Shown in pieces: positions 33,879 through 43,729 of a stretch of DNA of 64,000 nucleotides. The stretch lies in NCBI RefSeq assembly GCF_014851585.1, contig NZ_JACVAB010000002.1:620001-684000 (forward strand), written 5' to 3'. A model generated the notes under the pieces. It was not told where the DNA came from, did not search any database, and was given only the letters and a program-made list of their open reading frames with translations. Position 1 is the first letter of the stretch; the number at the start of each line of letters is the position of its first letter. The DNA is from Agrobacterium sp. AGB01 (lineage in GTDB: Bacteria > Pseudomonadota > Alphaproteobacteria > Rhizobiales > Rhizobiaceae). The position numbers and the translations under genes were made by a program.

Positions 33879-36800
33879 TCAGAAGTAGCTTTGCAGCGGT
33901 CTGACTTCCAGGTTGCCGGCCTTCAGCGCCTTGATGGCGAGGGCTGCGGCCTCTGCACCAGCCATAGTGGTGTAGTAAGGCACCTTCTGCATCAGCGTTG
34001 CGCGACGCAGCGACTTCGAGTCGGAGATCGCCTTGTTGCTGTCGGTGGTGTTGATAACCAGCTGGACCTGACGGTTACGAATGGCGTCTTCGATGTGCGG
34101 ACGACCTTCCTGAACCTTGTTGATCTTTTCGGCTTCAATACCCTGTTCTGCGAGGAAGCGCTGGGTGCCGCCGGTTGCGAGAACCTTGAAGCCGATTTCC
34201 ACGAGAATGCGGATGGCTGGCAGAACACGTTCCTTGTCTTCGTCACGAACCGATACGAACACGGCGCCGGAGCGAGGCAGATCAACACCAGCACCAAGCT
34301 GCGCCTTGGCAAAGGCCAGTGCGAAGTCGGTATCGAGGCCGATGACTTCACCGGTCGAGCGCATTTCAGGTCCGAGCAGAATGTCGACGCCAGGGAAACG
34401 AGCAAACGGGAAGACGGCTTCCTTGACGGCAATGTGCTTCAGGTTGCGTGGATCTGGCTTTTCGCCGTAGGCCGCAATGGCTGCATCAAGCTTTTCGCCG
34501 GTCATGACACGGGCCGCGATCTTGGCAATCGGTGCGCCGATGGTCTTGGCAACGAATGGCACGGTACGCGATGCGCGTGGGTTGACTTCAAGAACGTAGA
34601 TCGTGCCGTCCTTGATGGCGTATTGCACGTTCATCAGGCCACCAACATTCAGGGCCTTGGCAAGAGCCGTTGTCTGACGTTCCAGCTCGTCAACGATTTC
34701 GTTCGACAGCGAACGAACCGGTAACGAGCAGGCGGAGTCACCGGAGTGGATGCCGGCTTCTTCGATATGCTCCATGATACCCGATACGAAGACGTTTTCG
34801 CCATCGCACAATGCATCAACGTCCACTTCAACCGCGTTGGTCAGGTAGCTATCGAACAATAGCGGGTTCTTGCCGAGCAGCGTGTTGATCTGGCCGGTCT
34901 TGTCGTTCGGGTAACGCTGCTTGATGTCTTCAGGTACGAGGCCCGGAACCGTGTCGAGCAGGTAGGCCTGCAACTGGCTTTCCGAATGAATGATCTGCAT
35001 GGCGCGGCCACCCAGAACGTAGGATGGACGAACAACCAGCGGGAAGCCGATTTCAGAGGCAACCAGACGCGCCTGCTCAACCGAGTAGGCGATGCCGTTG
35101 TTTGGCTGGGCGAGGTCCAGCTTCATCAACAACTTCTGGAAGCGGTCACGGTCTTCTGCAAGGTCGATCATGTCAGGCGCAGTGCCGAGGATAGGGATAC
35201 CGTTCTTTTCAAGCGCTTCAGCCAGCTTCAGCGGCGTCTGGCCACCGAACTGTACGATAACGCCAACCAATTCACCCTTCTCCTGCTCGGCGCGCATGAT
35301 TTCGATCACGTCTTCAGCTGTCAGCGGCTCGAAATACAGGCAGTCGGAGGTGTCGTAGTCGGTCGACACGGTTTCCGGGTTGCAGTTGATCATGATGGCT
35401 TCAAAGCCTGCATCCTTCAGTGCGAAGGCGGCATGGCAGCAGCAATAGTCGAATTCGATGCCCTGGCCGATACGGTTAGGACCGCCGCCGAGGATGACGA
35501 CCTTCTTGCGGTCGGACACTTCTGCTTCCGAGCGTAGTGCGCCAACAAATGGCGCTTCGTAGGTCGAATACATGTATGCGGTTGGCGAAGCGAATTCAGC
35601 AGCGCAGGTATCGATGCGCTTGAAGACCGGGCGTACGTTGAGGCTATTGCGAAGCTCGGCAACTTCCTTTGGACGCTTGTTGGTCAGGCTGGCGAGACGG
35701 GCGTCGGAGAAGCCCATGGCCTTCACTGCGCGCAGGTTTTCCGCGTCGGTCGGCAGACCATGTTCGCGGATGCGGGCTTCGGTGTCAACGATCGCCTTGA
35801 ACTGCGCGATAAACCATGGGTCGATCTTGCTGTTTTCGTGCACTTCCTCTTCGGACATGCCCATACGTAGAGCCTGAGCAACCATGCGCAGACGATCCGG
35901 TGTCGGTGTGCCGATAGCGGCGCGAATGGCGTTCTTGGAGCCTTCGCCTTCTTCGTAGCCCGGGATTTCGATTTCATCGAGACCCGTCAGGCCGGTTTCC
36001 ATGCCGCGCAGCGCCTTCTGCAGCGATTCTGCAAATGTACGGCCAATCGCCATGACTTCACCAACCGACTTCATGGCCGTGGTGAGGATTGGCGACGCGC
36101 CTGGGAACTTTTCAAAGGCAAAGCGCGGGATCTTGGTGACGACGTAGTCGATCGATGGTTCGAACGAGGCCGGGGTTGCACCACCGGTGATGTCGTTGTC
36201 CAGTTCGTCCAGCGTGTAACCGATGGCGAGCTTTGCAGCGACCTTGGCGATCGGGAAGCCGGTGGCCTTGGAGGCCAGCGCAGACGAACGCGACACGCGC
36301 GGGTTCATTTCGATGACGACGAGGCGGCCGTCCTTCGGGTTAACCGCGAACTGAACGTTCGAGCCGCCCGTTTCCACACCGATTTCGCGCAATACCGCGA
36401 TCGATGCATTGCGCATCATCTGGTATTCCTTGTCCGTCAGCGTCAGGGCCGGAGCCACGGTGATGCTATCGCCAGTGTGAACGCCCATCGGGTCGATGTT
36501 TTCAATCGAGCAGATGATGATGCAGTTGTCCGCCTTGTCGCGGACCACTTCCATTTCATATTCTTTCCAGCCGAGTACGGATTCTTCGATCAGCACTTCA
36601 GTGGTTGGCGATGCGTCGAGACCGCCGCCGATGATCTCAAAGAATTCCGAGCGGTTATAAGCAATACCGCCGCCGGTGCCGCCCATGGTGAAGGATGGGC
36701 GAATGATGGCGGGGAGGCCAACAACATCAATTGCCTGTGCGGCAATGGCCATTGCGTGGCTGATGTAGCGTTGCTTGCGATCTGTTTCACCCAGGTTCCA

Positions 36801-37364
36801 CTGGTTTTCCAGCTCGTCGAGTGCCTTGTCCAGATCAGAACCGGAAAGCTTGGCCTTCAGTTCTGCGCGGGCAGCTTCGTGTGTCTTGCGGTCGGCGTCC
36901 TTGATCTCGGTGGCGTTGGCCAGCATCGAGCGAGGTGTTTCAAGGCCGATCTTAGCCATGGCTTCGCGGAACAGGGCGCGGTCTTCAGCCTTGTCGATTG
37001 CCTCAGGCTTTGCGCCGATCATTTCGACATTGTAGCGGTCCAGAACACCCATGCGCTTGAGAGAGAGCGCCGTGTTAAGTGCCGTTTGACCACCCATGGT
37101 CGGCAGAAGCGCGTCTGGGCGCTCCTTGGCGATGATCTTGGCCACGACTTCCGGAGTGATTGGCTCGACGTAAGTGGCGTCTGCAAGACCCGGATCCGTC
37201 ATGATCGTGGCCGGGTTGGAGTTGACGAGGATGACGCGGTAGCCTTCCTCTTTCAGCGCCTTACACGCCTGCGTGCCGGAATAGTCAAATTCGCAAGCCT
37301 GACCAATAACAATCGGTCCCGCGCCGATAATTAGGATGGACTTGATATCTTGGCGCTTCGGCAT
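33879..37364 (-). CDS. carB: Carbamoyl-phosphate synthase large subunit
   Basis: 1161 residues from the ATG at 37364; a longer frame to 37418 lacks support. Two ATP-grasp halves are visible: the first starts with [23 protein letters not shown] and the second around [23 protein letters not shown] (~residue 560). The C-terminal ~130 residues are the MGS-like allosteric domain. With CarA it makes carbamoyl phosphate from glutamine, bicarbonate and two ATP, for pyrimidine and arginine synthesis. carA lies 6.4 kb further along the window, on the same strand but separated by five genes. Confidence 0.98.
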   Translation of the reverse strand: MPKRQDIKSILIIGAGPIVIGQACEFDYSGTQACKALKEEGYRVILVNSNPATIMTDPGLADATYVEPITPEVVAKIIAKERPDALLPTMGGQTALNTALSLKRMGVLDRYNVEMIGAKPEAIDKAEDRALFREAMAKIGLETPRSMLANATEIKDADRKTHEAARAELKAKLSGSDLDKALDELENQWNLGETDRKQRYISHAMAIAAQAIDVVGLPAIIRPSFTMGGTGGGIAYNRSEFFEIIGGGLDASPTTEVLIEESVLGWKEYEMEVVRDKADNCIIICSIENIDPMGVHTGDSITVAPALTLTDKEYQMMRNASIAVLREIGVETGGSNVQFAVNPKDGRLVVIEMNPRVSRSSALASKATGFPIAKVAAKLAIGYTLDELDNDITGGATPASFEPSIDYVVTKIPRFAFEKFPGASPILTTAMKSVGEVMAIGRTFAESLQKALRGMETGLTGLDEIEIPGYEEGEGSKNAIRAAIGTPTPDRLRMVAQALRMGMSEEEVHENSKIDPWFIAQFKAIVDTEARIREHGLPTDAENLRAVKAMGFSDARLASLTNKRPKEVAELRNSLNVRPVFKRIDTCAAEFASPTAYMYSTYEAPFVGALRSEAEVSDRKKVVILGGGPNRIGQGIEFDYCCCHAAFALKDAGFEAIMINCNPETVSTDYDTSDCLYFEPLTAEDVIEIMRAEQEKGELVGVIVQFGGQTPLKLAEALEKNGIPILGTAPDMIDLAEDRDRFQKLLMKLDLAQPNNGIAYSVEQARLVASEIGFPLVVRPSYVLGGRAMQIIHSESQLQAYLLDTVPGLVPEDIKQRYPNDKTGQINTLLGKNPLLFDSYLTNAVEVDVDALCDGENVFVSGIMEHIEEAGIHSGDSACSLPVRSLSNEIVDELERQTTALAKALNVGGLMNVQYAIKDGTIYVLEVNPRASRTVPFVAKTIGAPIAKIAARVMTGEKLDAAIAAYGEKPDPRNLKHIAVKEAVFPFARFPGVDILLGPEMRSTGEVIGLDTDFALAFAKAQLGAGVDLPRSGAVFVSVRDEDKERVLPAIRILVEIGFKVLATGGTQRFLAEQGIEAEKINKVQEGRPHIEDAIRNRQVQLVINTTDSNKAISDSKSLRRATLMQKVPYYTTMAGAEAAALAIKALKAGNLEVRPLQSYF

Positions 37365-37635
37365 GGCTCTCGTTCCGCTTCTCGTGTTGCGCAAAAAACG
37401 GCCATGGTGAAGGTTCACCGGCCGGGGCGCGCAATTTCAAATATTTTCAGGCTAGAAGCGGCTTATAGGCAAATGTTTTAACGAACGGAACCCCGAAAGT
37501 TTAAAAATCGACAGGAAATATGCATTCGCATATCTGACATGCATTTCATGGAGCAACTTCATTTCCATGATCTCAATTCGCTGATACAACACAAGACATA
37601 TATTAGCGTTATTTTCTGTCGGGAGATAAACGACC

Positions 37636-38556
37636 ATGGAATGGAAAGGGCGCCGTCAGTCTGACAACGTCGAAGACAAACGTGATATGTCAGCAGGCCG
37701 GGGTGGGTTGGGCAATGATCCTTTCAGCCGCACCGGGTTTCGAATTCCTTCGGGCGGCAGGCGCACTGGTGGTGGAATCGGTATAGGCGGCCTTCTGGTC
37801 ATCCTTCTCGTCAGCTGGTTTCTCGGCATCAACCCGCTTACCCTGCTGTCTGGCGGTGAGGGCATGATGGGGGATAGCTCATCGCAGCAGACCGGCACCC
37901 GTCCGCAGGGCAATTCCACCGACGATACCACGGCTTTTGTCCGTGTTGTGCTGGCTGAAACTGAAAATACCTGGAGCGGCATTTTCAAGTCTGCGGGTCA
38001 GACCTATCAGGAACCGACACTGGTGCTGTTTTCCGGTCAGGTGTCTTCGGCTTGCGGATATGCGTCTGCGGCAACTGGCCCGTTCTATTGCCCGGGGGAT
38101 CGCAAGGTCTATCTCGACACCACCTTCTTCCGCGAGCTGGACCAGCGTTTTGGCGCAGCCGGCGACTTTGCGCAGGCCTATGTGATTGCACATGAGGTTG
38201 GCCATCACGTGCAGAACCTTACTGGTGTGTTGCCGGAGTTCAACCGCCGTCGCCAGTCGATGAGCCAGGTGGATGCCAATCGCATGTCGGTTCAAGTTGA
38301 GCTGCAGGCGGATTGTTATGCCGGCATCTGGGCAAAATTCACCGAGCAGGAAGGTATTCTTGATACCGGAGACCTCGAAGAAGCGCTCAATGCTGCGCAT
38401 CAGATTGGTGATGATACGCTGCAAAAGCAGTCGCAAGGGTATGTCGTGCCTGACAGCTTCAACCACGGCACATCGCAACAGCGCATGACATGGTTCAAGC
38501 GTGGTTACGACACTGGTCGCGTTGCTGACTGTGATACGTTCAACAGCAATATCTGA
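37636..38556 (+). CDS. YpfJ-family neutral zinc metallopeptidase
   Basis: 306 residues. One N-terminal membrane helix (about 48-70) follows a basic cytoplasmic tail, so the catalytic domain is probably periplasmic. The zinc motif is HEVGHH at 186-191, within VIAHEVGHHVQN, and a downstream acidic ELQADCYAGIW provides the third ligand region. The family is conserved but of unknown substrate. GGGAGA precedes the ATG at 37636. It is divergent from carB. Confidence 0.9.
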   Translation: MEWKGRRQSDNVEDKRDMSAGRGGLGNDPFSRTGFRIPSGGRRTGGGIGIGGLLVILLVSWFLGINPLTLLSGGEGMMGDSSSQQTGTRPQGNSTDDTTAFVRVVLAETENTWSGIFKSAGQTYQEPTLVLFSGQVSSACGYASAATGPFYCPGDRKVYLDTTFFRELDQRFGAAGDFAQAYVIAHEVGHHVQNLTGVLPEFNRRRQSMSQVDANRMSVQVELQADCYAGIWAKFTEQEGILDTGDLEEALNAAHQIGDDTLQKQSQGYVVPDSFNHGTSQQRMTWFKRGYDTGRVADCDTFNSNI

Positions 38557-38559
38557 CGG

Positions 38560-39021
38560 TCATTTATACATGTCTTCGCGCAGATTGATGCCGTATTCCA
38601 GATAGGCCTTCAGGGCGCACAGCATTTGTGACCAGCCCTGACAGTTTCCATAGGAAGCTTTCAACCCGGCTGGCGTTTCTCGCCAGCCGTTTTCGTTGAT
38701 ACTGACAAGCGTCCTGTCATCACCGATCGCTTCAAAGCTGATTGTCACCGTGGTGTTGTAACTGCCTGCGTCATCGACGCCCTCTTCATTCGCTTGCCAT
38801 TGCAGGATGATTTGCCTGTCCTGTTCGGCCTTGATGACCTTCACAGGAAATGCGCCGGGGAAATCGTGGAAATCCCAGCTGACGGTGGAGCCGGTTTCAA
38901 GCCTGCCCTCTGCGCCACCCGTTGTGAAATAACTGGACAATTTCTTTGGATCGGCAATCGCCTCGAAAACCTCATCAAGCGGTTTTGATATTCTGGCGGA
39001 CACTGTGAATGTCAGTTCCAT
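38560..39021 (-). CDS. SRPBCC (AHSA1-like) protein
   Basis: 153 residues, START/AHSA1 fold (PLDEVFEAIADPKKLSSYFT ... SWDFHDFPGAFPVKV ... GWSQMLCALKAYLEYG). The ATG at 39021 follows a perfect GGGAGG at proper distance; the frame is open upstream to 39345 but without a site. Three bases separate its stop from the end of the convergent peptidase gene. Ligand unknown. Confidence 0.87.
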   Translation of the reverse strand: MELTFTVSARISKPLDEVFEAIADPKKLSSYFTTGGAEGRLETGSTVSWDFHDFPGAFPVKVIKAEQDRQIILQWQANEEGVDDAGSYNTTVTISFEAIGDDRTLVSINENGWRETPAGLKASYGNCQGWSQMLCALKAYLEYGINLREDMYK

Positions 39022-39114
39022 TTTATCCTCCCGTGCAGACATGCATTTTGCTGCAAACTCGTGAGGTGTCACTGGAGTTGCACTTAAGGAATATGTGTCG
39101 ACGGGATGATCGCG

Positions 39115-39146
39115 TAAAAATAACTGAACCGGCACATCCGGTTCAG
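39115..39146 (-). terminator. Intrinsic terminator of the DUF2938 gene
   Basis: A perfect 9-bp stem CTGAACCGG/CCGGTTCAG (39124-39132 with 39138-39146), followed on the minus strand by TTATTTTT. Confidence 0.85.
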
Positions 39147-39167
39147 TATTACCGGCCAGAGGTGTGA

Positions 39168-39650
39168 TTAACCGGCAAGCAGCAGGGCTGACAAAAACAT
39201 GCCGAGCGCAAAAATAGTATGCGCAACAAGGTTCAACACGCGCACTTTGGTCGGGTTTGGAGTTTTGGATGCGGCCCATCCGAGGCCGAGGCCCGGTTGA
39301 AGCAGAAACCAGCCAGCACCAACGGTAACAATGCCGACGATCCACGGCTGGATGAAGTGCGGCTCAGCGAACCATAGTGGTGTCACAACCAACGCCAGAA
39401 TGATGCCATAGAGAACGCCAATCGCGTAATGCATGAACCAGCCAAGTGCCACTTCGTTTTTGTAAGGTGTCGCATTGGCGATACTGTCGTGAAAAACCTT
39501 GCCCTTGGGCAGGTGCCAGAACCAGCGACCGGGAGGTCCCCAATTCGGGGCGGGCTGCTTGAAGACGAAATGGAGAATATAGGCCCAGATATCCATGAGG
39601 ATGGTTCCGCCTATGCCCATGACCACGCCGCGCCAAATAATCTCCGACAT
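39168..39650 (-). CDS. DUF2938 membrane protein
   Basis: 160 residues with four or five hydrophobic segments. The family marks are GGTILMDIWAYILHFVF near the start, PGRWFWHLPKGKVFHD, and GWFMHYAIGVLYGIILAL. It is probably an inner-membrane protein of unknown role. The ATG at 39650 fits a GGAGAGTGGGA leader; a GTG six bases earlier is also in frame. A terminator follows, and the chemoreceptor gene terminates about 120 bp upstream. Confidence 0.85.
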   Translation of the reverse strand: MSEIIWRGVVMGIGGTILMDIWAYILHFVFKQPAPNWGPPGRWFWHLPKGKVFHDSIANATPYKNEVALGWFMHYAIGVLYGIILALVVTPLWFAEPHFIQPWIVGIVTVGAGWFLLQPGLGLGWAASKTPNPTKVRVLNLVAHTIFALGMFLSALLLAG

Positions 39651-39774
39651 TCCCACTCTCCCGACTCTCTATGTCGTCTGGCAAGGTGTCGGCTTTTTTG
39701 GGGTTCGGCAAGTGCAGTTTGGGGGCTTTGCAGCTCTCGGTCATGATCTTTGAGACGAGGGCGCGAGAGCGCAT

Positions 39775-39808
39775 AAAAGAAGGACGTGGCCGCTTTGGTC
39801 GGCCACGT
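39775..39808 (-). terminator. Intrinsic terminator of the chemoreceptor gene
   Basis: Stem ACGTGGCC/GGCCACGT (39784-39791 with 39801-39808), then CCTTCTTTT on the minus strand. Confidence 0.82.
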
Positions 39809-39817
39809 TTTGTCTGA

Positions 39818-41908
39818 TCAGGCAGCGTGGCTGTAAGACTTGTGTTGTGTCTGCTGCATGCCCAGTCTGAACTGCGCCAGCAGCTCATTGAGCGATGCCG
39901 CTTCCGAGGCAAGGCCGTGGCTGGCGGCGGTCTGTTCTTCGACCATGGCGGCATTCTGCTGTGTGCCCTGGTCGATGGTGTTGATGGCGGTGTTGATTTC
40001 CGACAGGCCTGTCGACTGTTCACGGGTGGCAATGACAATCGCATTGATATGGCGGTTGATTTCCTGCACCTGCGTAACGATGGCTTCCAGTGCCTTGCCG
40101 GCATTATCAACCAGCGTCACACCTTCCTGTACCTGAGCGGTCGAGGTGCTGATCAGCGCCTTGATTTCCTTCGCGGCCGTCGCAGAGCGCTGCGCCAGTT
40201 CACGAACTTCCTGCGCAACCACCGCAAAACCCTTACCGGCTTCCCCGGCACGGGCGGCTTCCACACCGGCGTTCAGTGCCAGCAGGTTGGTCTGGAAGGC
40301 AATCTCGTCGATGACGCCGATGATCTTGGAAATCTCGGTCGACGAATGTTCAATGCCTTCCATGGCGCGCACGGCGTCATTAACGACGTGGCCGGACTGT
40401 TCAGCATTGTTGCGGGTGCGGTCAACCAGTTTTCCAACTTCTTCGGCGCGCTGGGCAGCATCCTTGACGGTGGTTGTAATTTCCTCAAGGGCGGCTGCGG
40501 TTTGTTCAACAGACGCTGCCTGCTGTTCGGTGCGGCGGGCAAGGTCATCGGCCGAGTGGCGGATTTCCGTTGCACCGGCATCGATGGCGCGGGCATTCTG
40601 GCCAACATTGGTCAGAGCATCGTTGAGCTTGGTGATGGAGTTGTTGAAGTCTTCACGCAGACGGTCAACACGCGCAACGAATGGTGTCGAAATGCGGTAT
40701 TGCAGATCGCCATTGGAGAGATGTTCAAGGCCCTTTGCCAGTGCATCAACGGCAAACTGAATGTCGGCACTGTCCTTGGCTGCAGTTCTTTCGCGCTGGT
40801 CGCGTTCCTGTTCGGACAGTGAACGGGATTCAGAGGCTTCGGTTTCCAGGCGCTGTCTTTCCAGTGCGTTGGTCCGGAACACGGCAACGGCTGCGGCCAT
40901 CGAACCGATTTGGTCGGTGCGATCCTGACCGGGAATGGTGATGGACAGGTGGCCGGAGGCCAGGTTCTGCATGGCAGCGGTCATCTGTGTCACCGGCGTG
41001 ATCACCAGTCGGCCAAGCAGGAAGGCGAGGAAACCGATCATGCCGATAACTGCAAGCGTGGTGGCAATGATTGCGGCGACACGGAACTGTGAAATCGAGG
41101 CGTAAGCAACGCCGCTATCCACAACAAAGCCGACATACCATTCAACAGACGGCAGGCCGGTGACTGGAATGAAGCTGGTGAGCTTGGCTTTGCCGTCGAT
41201 TGCCGTTTCAGTGATTGTTGAGGCAATACTTGGCGTTGCTGTCGGGAACAGGTCGGTCAGCGTCTTGTTGACGAAGTTCGCGTCCGGGTGAATGAGTATC
41301 TTGCCATCCTTGCTGACCAGGAAGGCGTAACCGTCGGTGCCGACTTCAACCGACTTGATCATCGTCACCAGCGAGTTAAGCGAGAAGTCGCTGCCGGTCA
41401 CACCAGCCAATTGGCCGTTGATCATGACAGGCGAGGCGGCAGTGATAATCAGGCCGCCTGTCGATGCGTCGGAATATGGCTCTGTCAGCACGGTCTTCTG
41501 CGCTTTCACGGCATCCTGGTACCATGGGCGGGTCCGTGGATCATATCCTTCTGGCAAAGGCAATCTCGGCCATGTGGTGAACACGCCGGTCGCGCTGTCG
41601 CCAAAATAGGTCGACATGAACTGACCGGTCAGGACATCGTTTTGCAGCACGTTCAGCTTGGCGTTTTCATCTGGCGCTTTGGCCATGGCTTTGGTGACGA
41701 CATCGGTCAACATCACGCGGCCGTTCAGCCAGTTGGCGATGCTTTGCGCCGCCTGTTTGCCGGCGGCGTCAATGTTGCGGGCAACGGAAGTCGTCGTGGC
41801 TTCCCGTTGCAGCGCGTCGATGTAAATGGAAAAACCGGCAAAAGCCGTCACGACAACGAGCGACGCAGCGATAATAATGCGCGTCATAAGGCTAGATTTA
41901 ATAGACAA
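39818..41908 (-). CDS. Methyl-accepting chemotaxis protein with dCache sensor
   Basis: 696 residues. A membrane helix (about 8-30) is followed by a periplasmic double-Cache domain (about 35-270; [14 protein letters not shown] and [20 protein letters not shown] are its marks), a second helix (about 278-300), HAMP, and a signalling domain whose hairpin tip is [20 protein letters not shown]. Such Cache receptors often bind amino or organic acids. It has no C-terminal CheR-binding pentapeptide. The start is most likely the TTG at 41908, since AAGGGA stands eight bases upstream; the internal ATG at 41887 lacks a site. Confidence 0.92.
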   Translation of the reverse strand: MSIKSSLMTRIIIAASLVVVTAFAGFSIYIDALQREATTTSVARNIDAAGKQAAQSIANWLNGRVMLTDVVTKAMAKAPDENAKLNVLQNDVLTGQFMSTYFGDSATGVFTTWPRLPLPEGYDPRTRPWYQDAVKAQKTVLTEPYSDASTGGLIITAASPVMINGQLAGVTGSDFSLNSLVTMIKSVEVGTDGYAFLVSKDGKILIHPDANFVNKTLTDLFPTATPSIASTITETAIDGKAKLTSFIPVTGLPSVEWYVGFVVDSGVAYASISQFRVAAIIATTLAVIGMIGFLAFLLGRLVITPVTQMTAAMQNLASGHLSITIPGQDRTDQIGSMAAAVAVFRTNALERQRLETEASESRSLSEQERDQRERTAAKDSADIQFAVDALAKGLEHLSNGDLQYRISTPFVARVDRLREDFNNSITKLNDALTNVGQNARAIDAGATEIRHSADDLARRTEQQAASVEQTAAALEEITTTVKDAAQRAEEVGKLVDRTRNNAEQSGHVVNDAVRAMEGIEHSSTEISKIIGVIDEIAFQTNLLALNAGVEAARAGEAGKGFAVVAQEVRELAQRSATAAKEIKALISTSTAQVQEGVTLVDNAGKALEAIVTQVQEINRHINAIVIATREQSTGLSEINTAINTIDQGTQQNAAMVEEQTAASHGLASEAASLNELLAQFRLGMQQTQHKSYSHAA

Positions 41909-42249
41909 GCGCAGCTTCCCTTATAGGTATTCGCGACTTTTGGCCGGATAAACGGACCGAATTCGGAGGGGGAGACAATCATGCCGGGTAACGGCGTTGT
42001 ATACACGCATCATGCGGGCAAGTTATATGTGGCTGTTTTAGCTTTTGCGTTATTTCAAAACTGTAAATGTAGTTTGACGGTAGCGTGAAATTATTTGCGA
42101 ACACTCAAGACTGCTTGCTATTTTGATTTTTGCTAGTTTTTTGTGCATTTGCATTGCTTGGTTGCATCGGTAAGCCGAATATTTTATGGATTAGGCCAAC
42201 GCCGTTTCCCGTTTCCGTGGAAGCGGCTTTTGTTTTGAGAAGGTGCCGC
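41909..42249. other. 341-bp divergent region between chemoreceptor and MATE genes
   Basis: Contains the start regions of both genes. The right end holds a terminator-like hairpin directly in front of the MATE ribosome site (see 42201-42236). An open frame from 42130 runs into the MATE gene, but no ribosome site supports that longer start. The rest is A/T-rich without clear motifs. Confidence 0.45.
42201..42236 (+). terminator. Terminator-like hairpin in the MATE leader (possible attenuator)
   Basis: Stem GCCGTTTCC/GGAAGCGGC (42201-42209 with 42219-42227, one G-U), 9-base loop, then TTTTGTTTT. The ribosome site GAGAAGG begins at the next base and the ATG is at 42250. Confidence 0.55.
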
Positions 42250-43650
42250 ATGTCCTCGTCCGTTGTTTCAGGCAGTGTTCAAACCGACGCGCAATCCTGG
42301 TCATCCCATCTGAGAGCCACGCTTGCGCTTGGTGTTCCGTTGATTGGCGCGCAGCTCGCGCAGTTGGGCATTCACACGACGGATATGGTGATTGTCGGTC
42401 AGCTTGGCGCGGAAAAACTGGCAGCCATGGTTCTGGCCGGACAGTTCTTCTTTGTGCTGTTTATCTTCGGTTCCGGTTTCTCGATTGCCGTTGTGCCAAT
42501 GATTGCGCAGGCTTTCGGTCGTGGTGACGTACGTTCGACGCGCCGCTCCCTGCGCATGGGCATGTGGGTTGCCATCGTCTACTGGCTTCTGGTGTTACCA
42601 TTCTTCATGAATGCAGAGCGTATCCTGCTTGGTTTCGGTCAGAATGCCGAAGTTGCAAGGCTGGCGGGGGATTATCTGGGCATCACCAAGTACGGGCTTC
42701 TGCCCGGTCTGTTGTTTTACGTGATGCGTGGTCTGGTCAGCGCCGTCGGCAAGGCCAGCGTTGTCCTTTACATCACCATTCTGACGCTCGTGGTGAATGG
42801 CATCCTCGCTTACGGTCTGGTGCTTGGGCATTTCGGCTTACCTGCGCTTGGCATGAACGGTGCCGCAATCGTCGCTGTCATAGTGCAGGCCCTCAGCTTC
42901 GTTTGCCTGGCTGCGTTTGTGCAAAGCCGCGAGGAAATGCGTCAATACGAGGTCTTTGTTCGTTTCTGGCGGCCTGACTGGCAGGCGCTGCTTGAAGTGC
43001 TGCGTCTTGGTTTGCCAATCAGCGTCACCATTCTGGCCGAGGTGTCGCTGTTCAGTGCCGCGTCCATTTTGATGGGACAGATCGGAACAACAGAGCTTGC
43101 TGCCCACGGTATCGCTCTGCAACTGGCCTCGATTGCCTTCATGATCCCGCTTGGTCTGTCGCAGGCAGCAACGGTGCGGGTCGGTATTGCTTACGGGCAG
43201 GGGGACTATCCCAATCTGGTTCGAGCGGCGATCATGGTCAGTGCACTCGCCTGCATCATTGCCATTGCTGGCGGTGTCCTGTTTGCCGCAGCACCGCAAT
43301 ATCTCAGCCGTTGGTTCCTCAATGAACACCTGCCGAATGTACCGGCGGTTCTCGACTATGCGGCGAAGCTGGTGATCATTGCCGGTATTTTCCAGCTGAT
43401 GGATGGGTTGCAGGCAATTGCCAGCGGTCTTCTGCGCGGCCTGAAAGATGCACGCGTGCCAATGATCATGGCGCTGATTTCCTATTGGCCGGTCGGCTTC
43501 CTGCTGGCCTGGGTTCTCGGTTTCCCGCTGGGGCTTGGCGGAGAGGGCGTTTGGTACGGCATTCTGGTCGGACTGACTGTCGCTTCGATTACCCTGTCAT
43601 GGCGTTTCATCGCGCTGGTGCAGCGGCAGAAACAGGCCATTGCCATCTAA
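42250..43650 (+). CDS. MATE-family efflux transporter (NorM/MdtK type)
   Basis: 466 residues with about 12 membrane helices in two homologous halves. The opening LALGVPLIGAQLAQLGIHTTDMVIVGQLG is the standard MATE first repeat, and the second repeat starts near LRLGLPISVTILAEVSLFS. These are Na+ or H+ coupled exporters of drugs and organic cations. The ATG at 42250 has GAGAAGG seven bases upstream. A bidirectional terminator follows at 43675-43702. Confidence 0.92.
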   Translation: MSSSVVSGSVQTDAQSWSSHLRATLALGVPLIGAQLAQLGIHTTDMVIVGQLGAEKLAAMVLAGQFFFVLFIFGSGFSIAVVPMIAQAFGRGDVRSTRRSLRMGMWVAIVYWLLVLPFFMNAERILLGFGQNAEVARLAGDYLGITKYGLLPGLLFYVMRGLVSAVGKASVVLYITILTLVVNGILAYGLVLGHFGLPALGMNGAAIVAVIVQALSFVCLAAFVQSREEMRQYEVFVRFWRPDWQALLEVLRLGLPISVTILAEVSLFSAASILMGQIGTTELAAHGIALQLASIAFMIPLGLSQAATVRVGIAYGQGDYPNLVRAAIMVSALACIIAIAGGVLFAAAPQYLSRWFLNEHLPNVPAVLDYAAKLVIIAGIFQLMDGLQAIASGLLRGLKDARVPMIMALISYWPVGFLLAWVLGFPLGLGGEGVWYGILVGLTVASITLSWRFIALVQRQKQAIAI

Positions 43651-43674
43651 GACATTTTGAAATGCTACAAAAAG

Positions 43675-43702
43675 AAAGGCCCGCATGATGCGGGCCTTTT
43701 TT
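43675..43702. terminator. Bidirectional intrinsic terminator between MATE and carA
   Basis: A 12-bp stem AAAGGCCCGCAT/ATGCGGGCCTTT (43675-43686 with 43688-43699) continuing into TTT on the plus strand and TTCTTTTT on the minus strand. Confidence 0.93.
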
Positions 43703-43729
43703 ATAGCTGCTGATTTTAAAAGAGTCGTA

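Noticed and set aside
33891..34724. 277-residue frame opposite carB
   Set aside because: It is antisense to the carB C-terminal part, with no independent evidence.
39827..40822. 331-residue frame opposite the chemoreceptor signalling domain
   Set aside because: It is Cys/Gly/Phe-rich antisense of a coiled-coil domain, a common artefact.
42130..42249. N-terminal extension of the MATE protein
   Set aside because: The frame is open, but the extension covers the leader hairpin, has no ribosome site, and is not part of MATE proteins.
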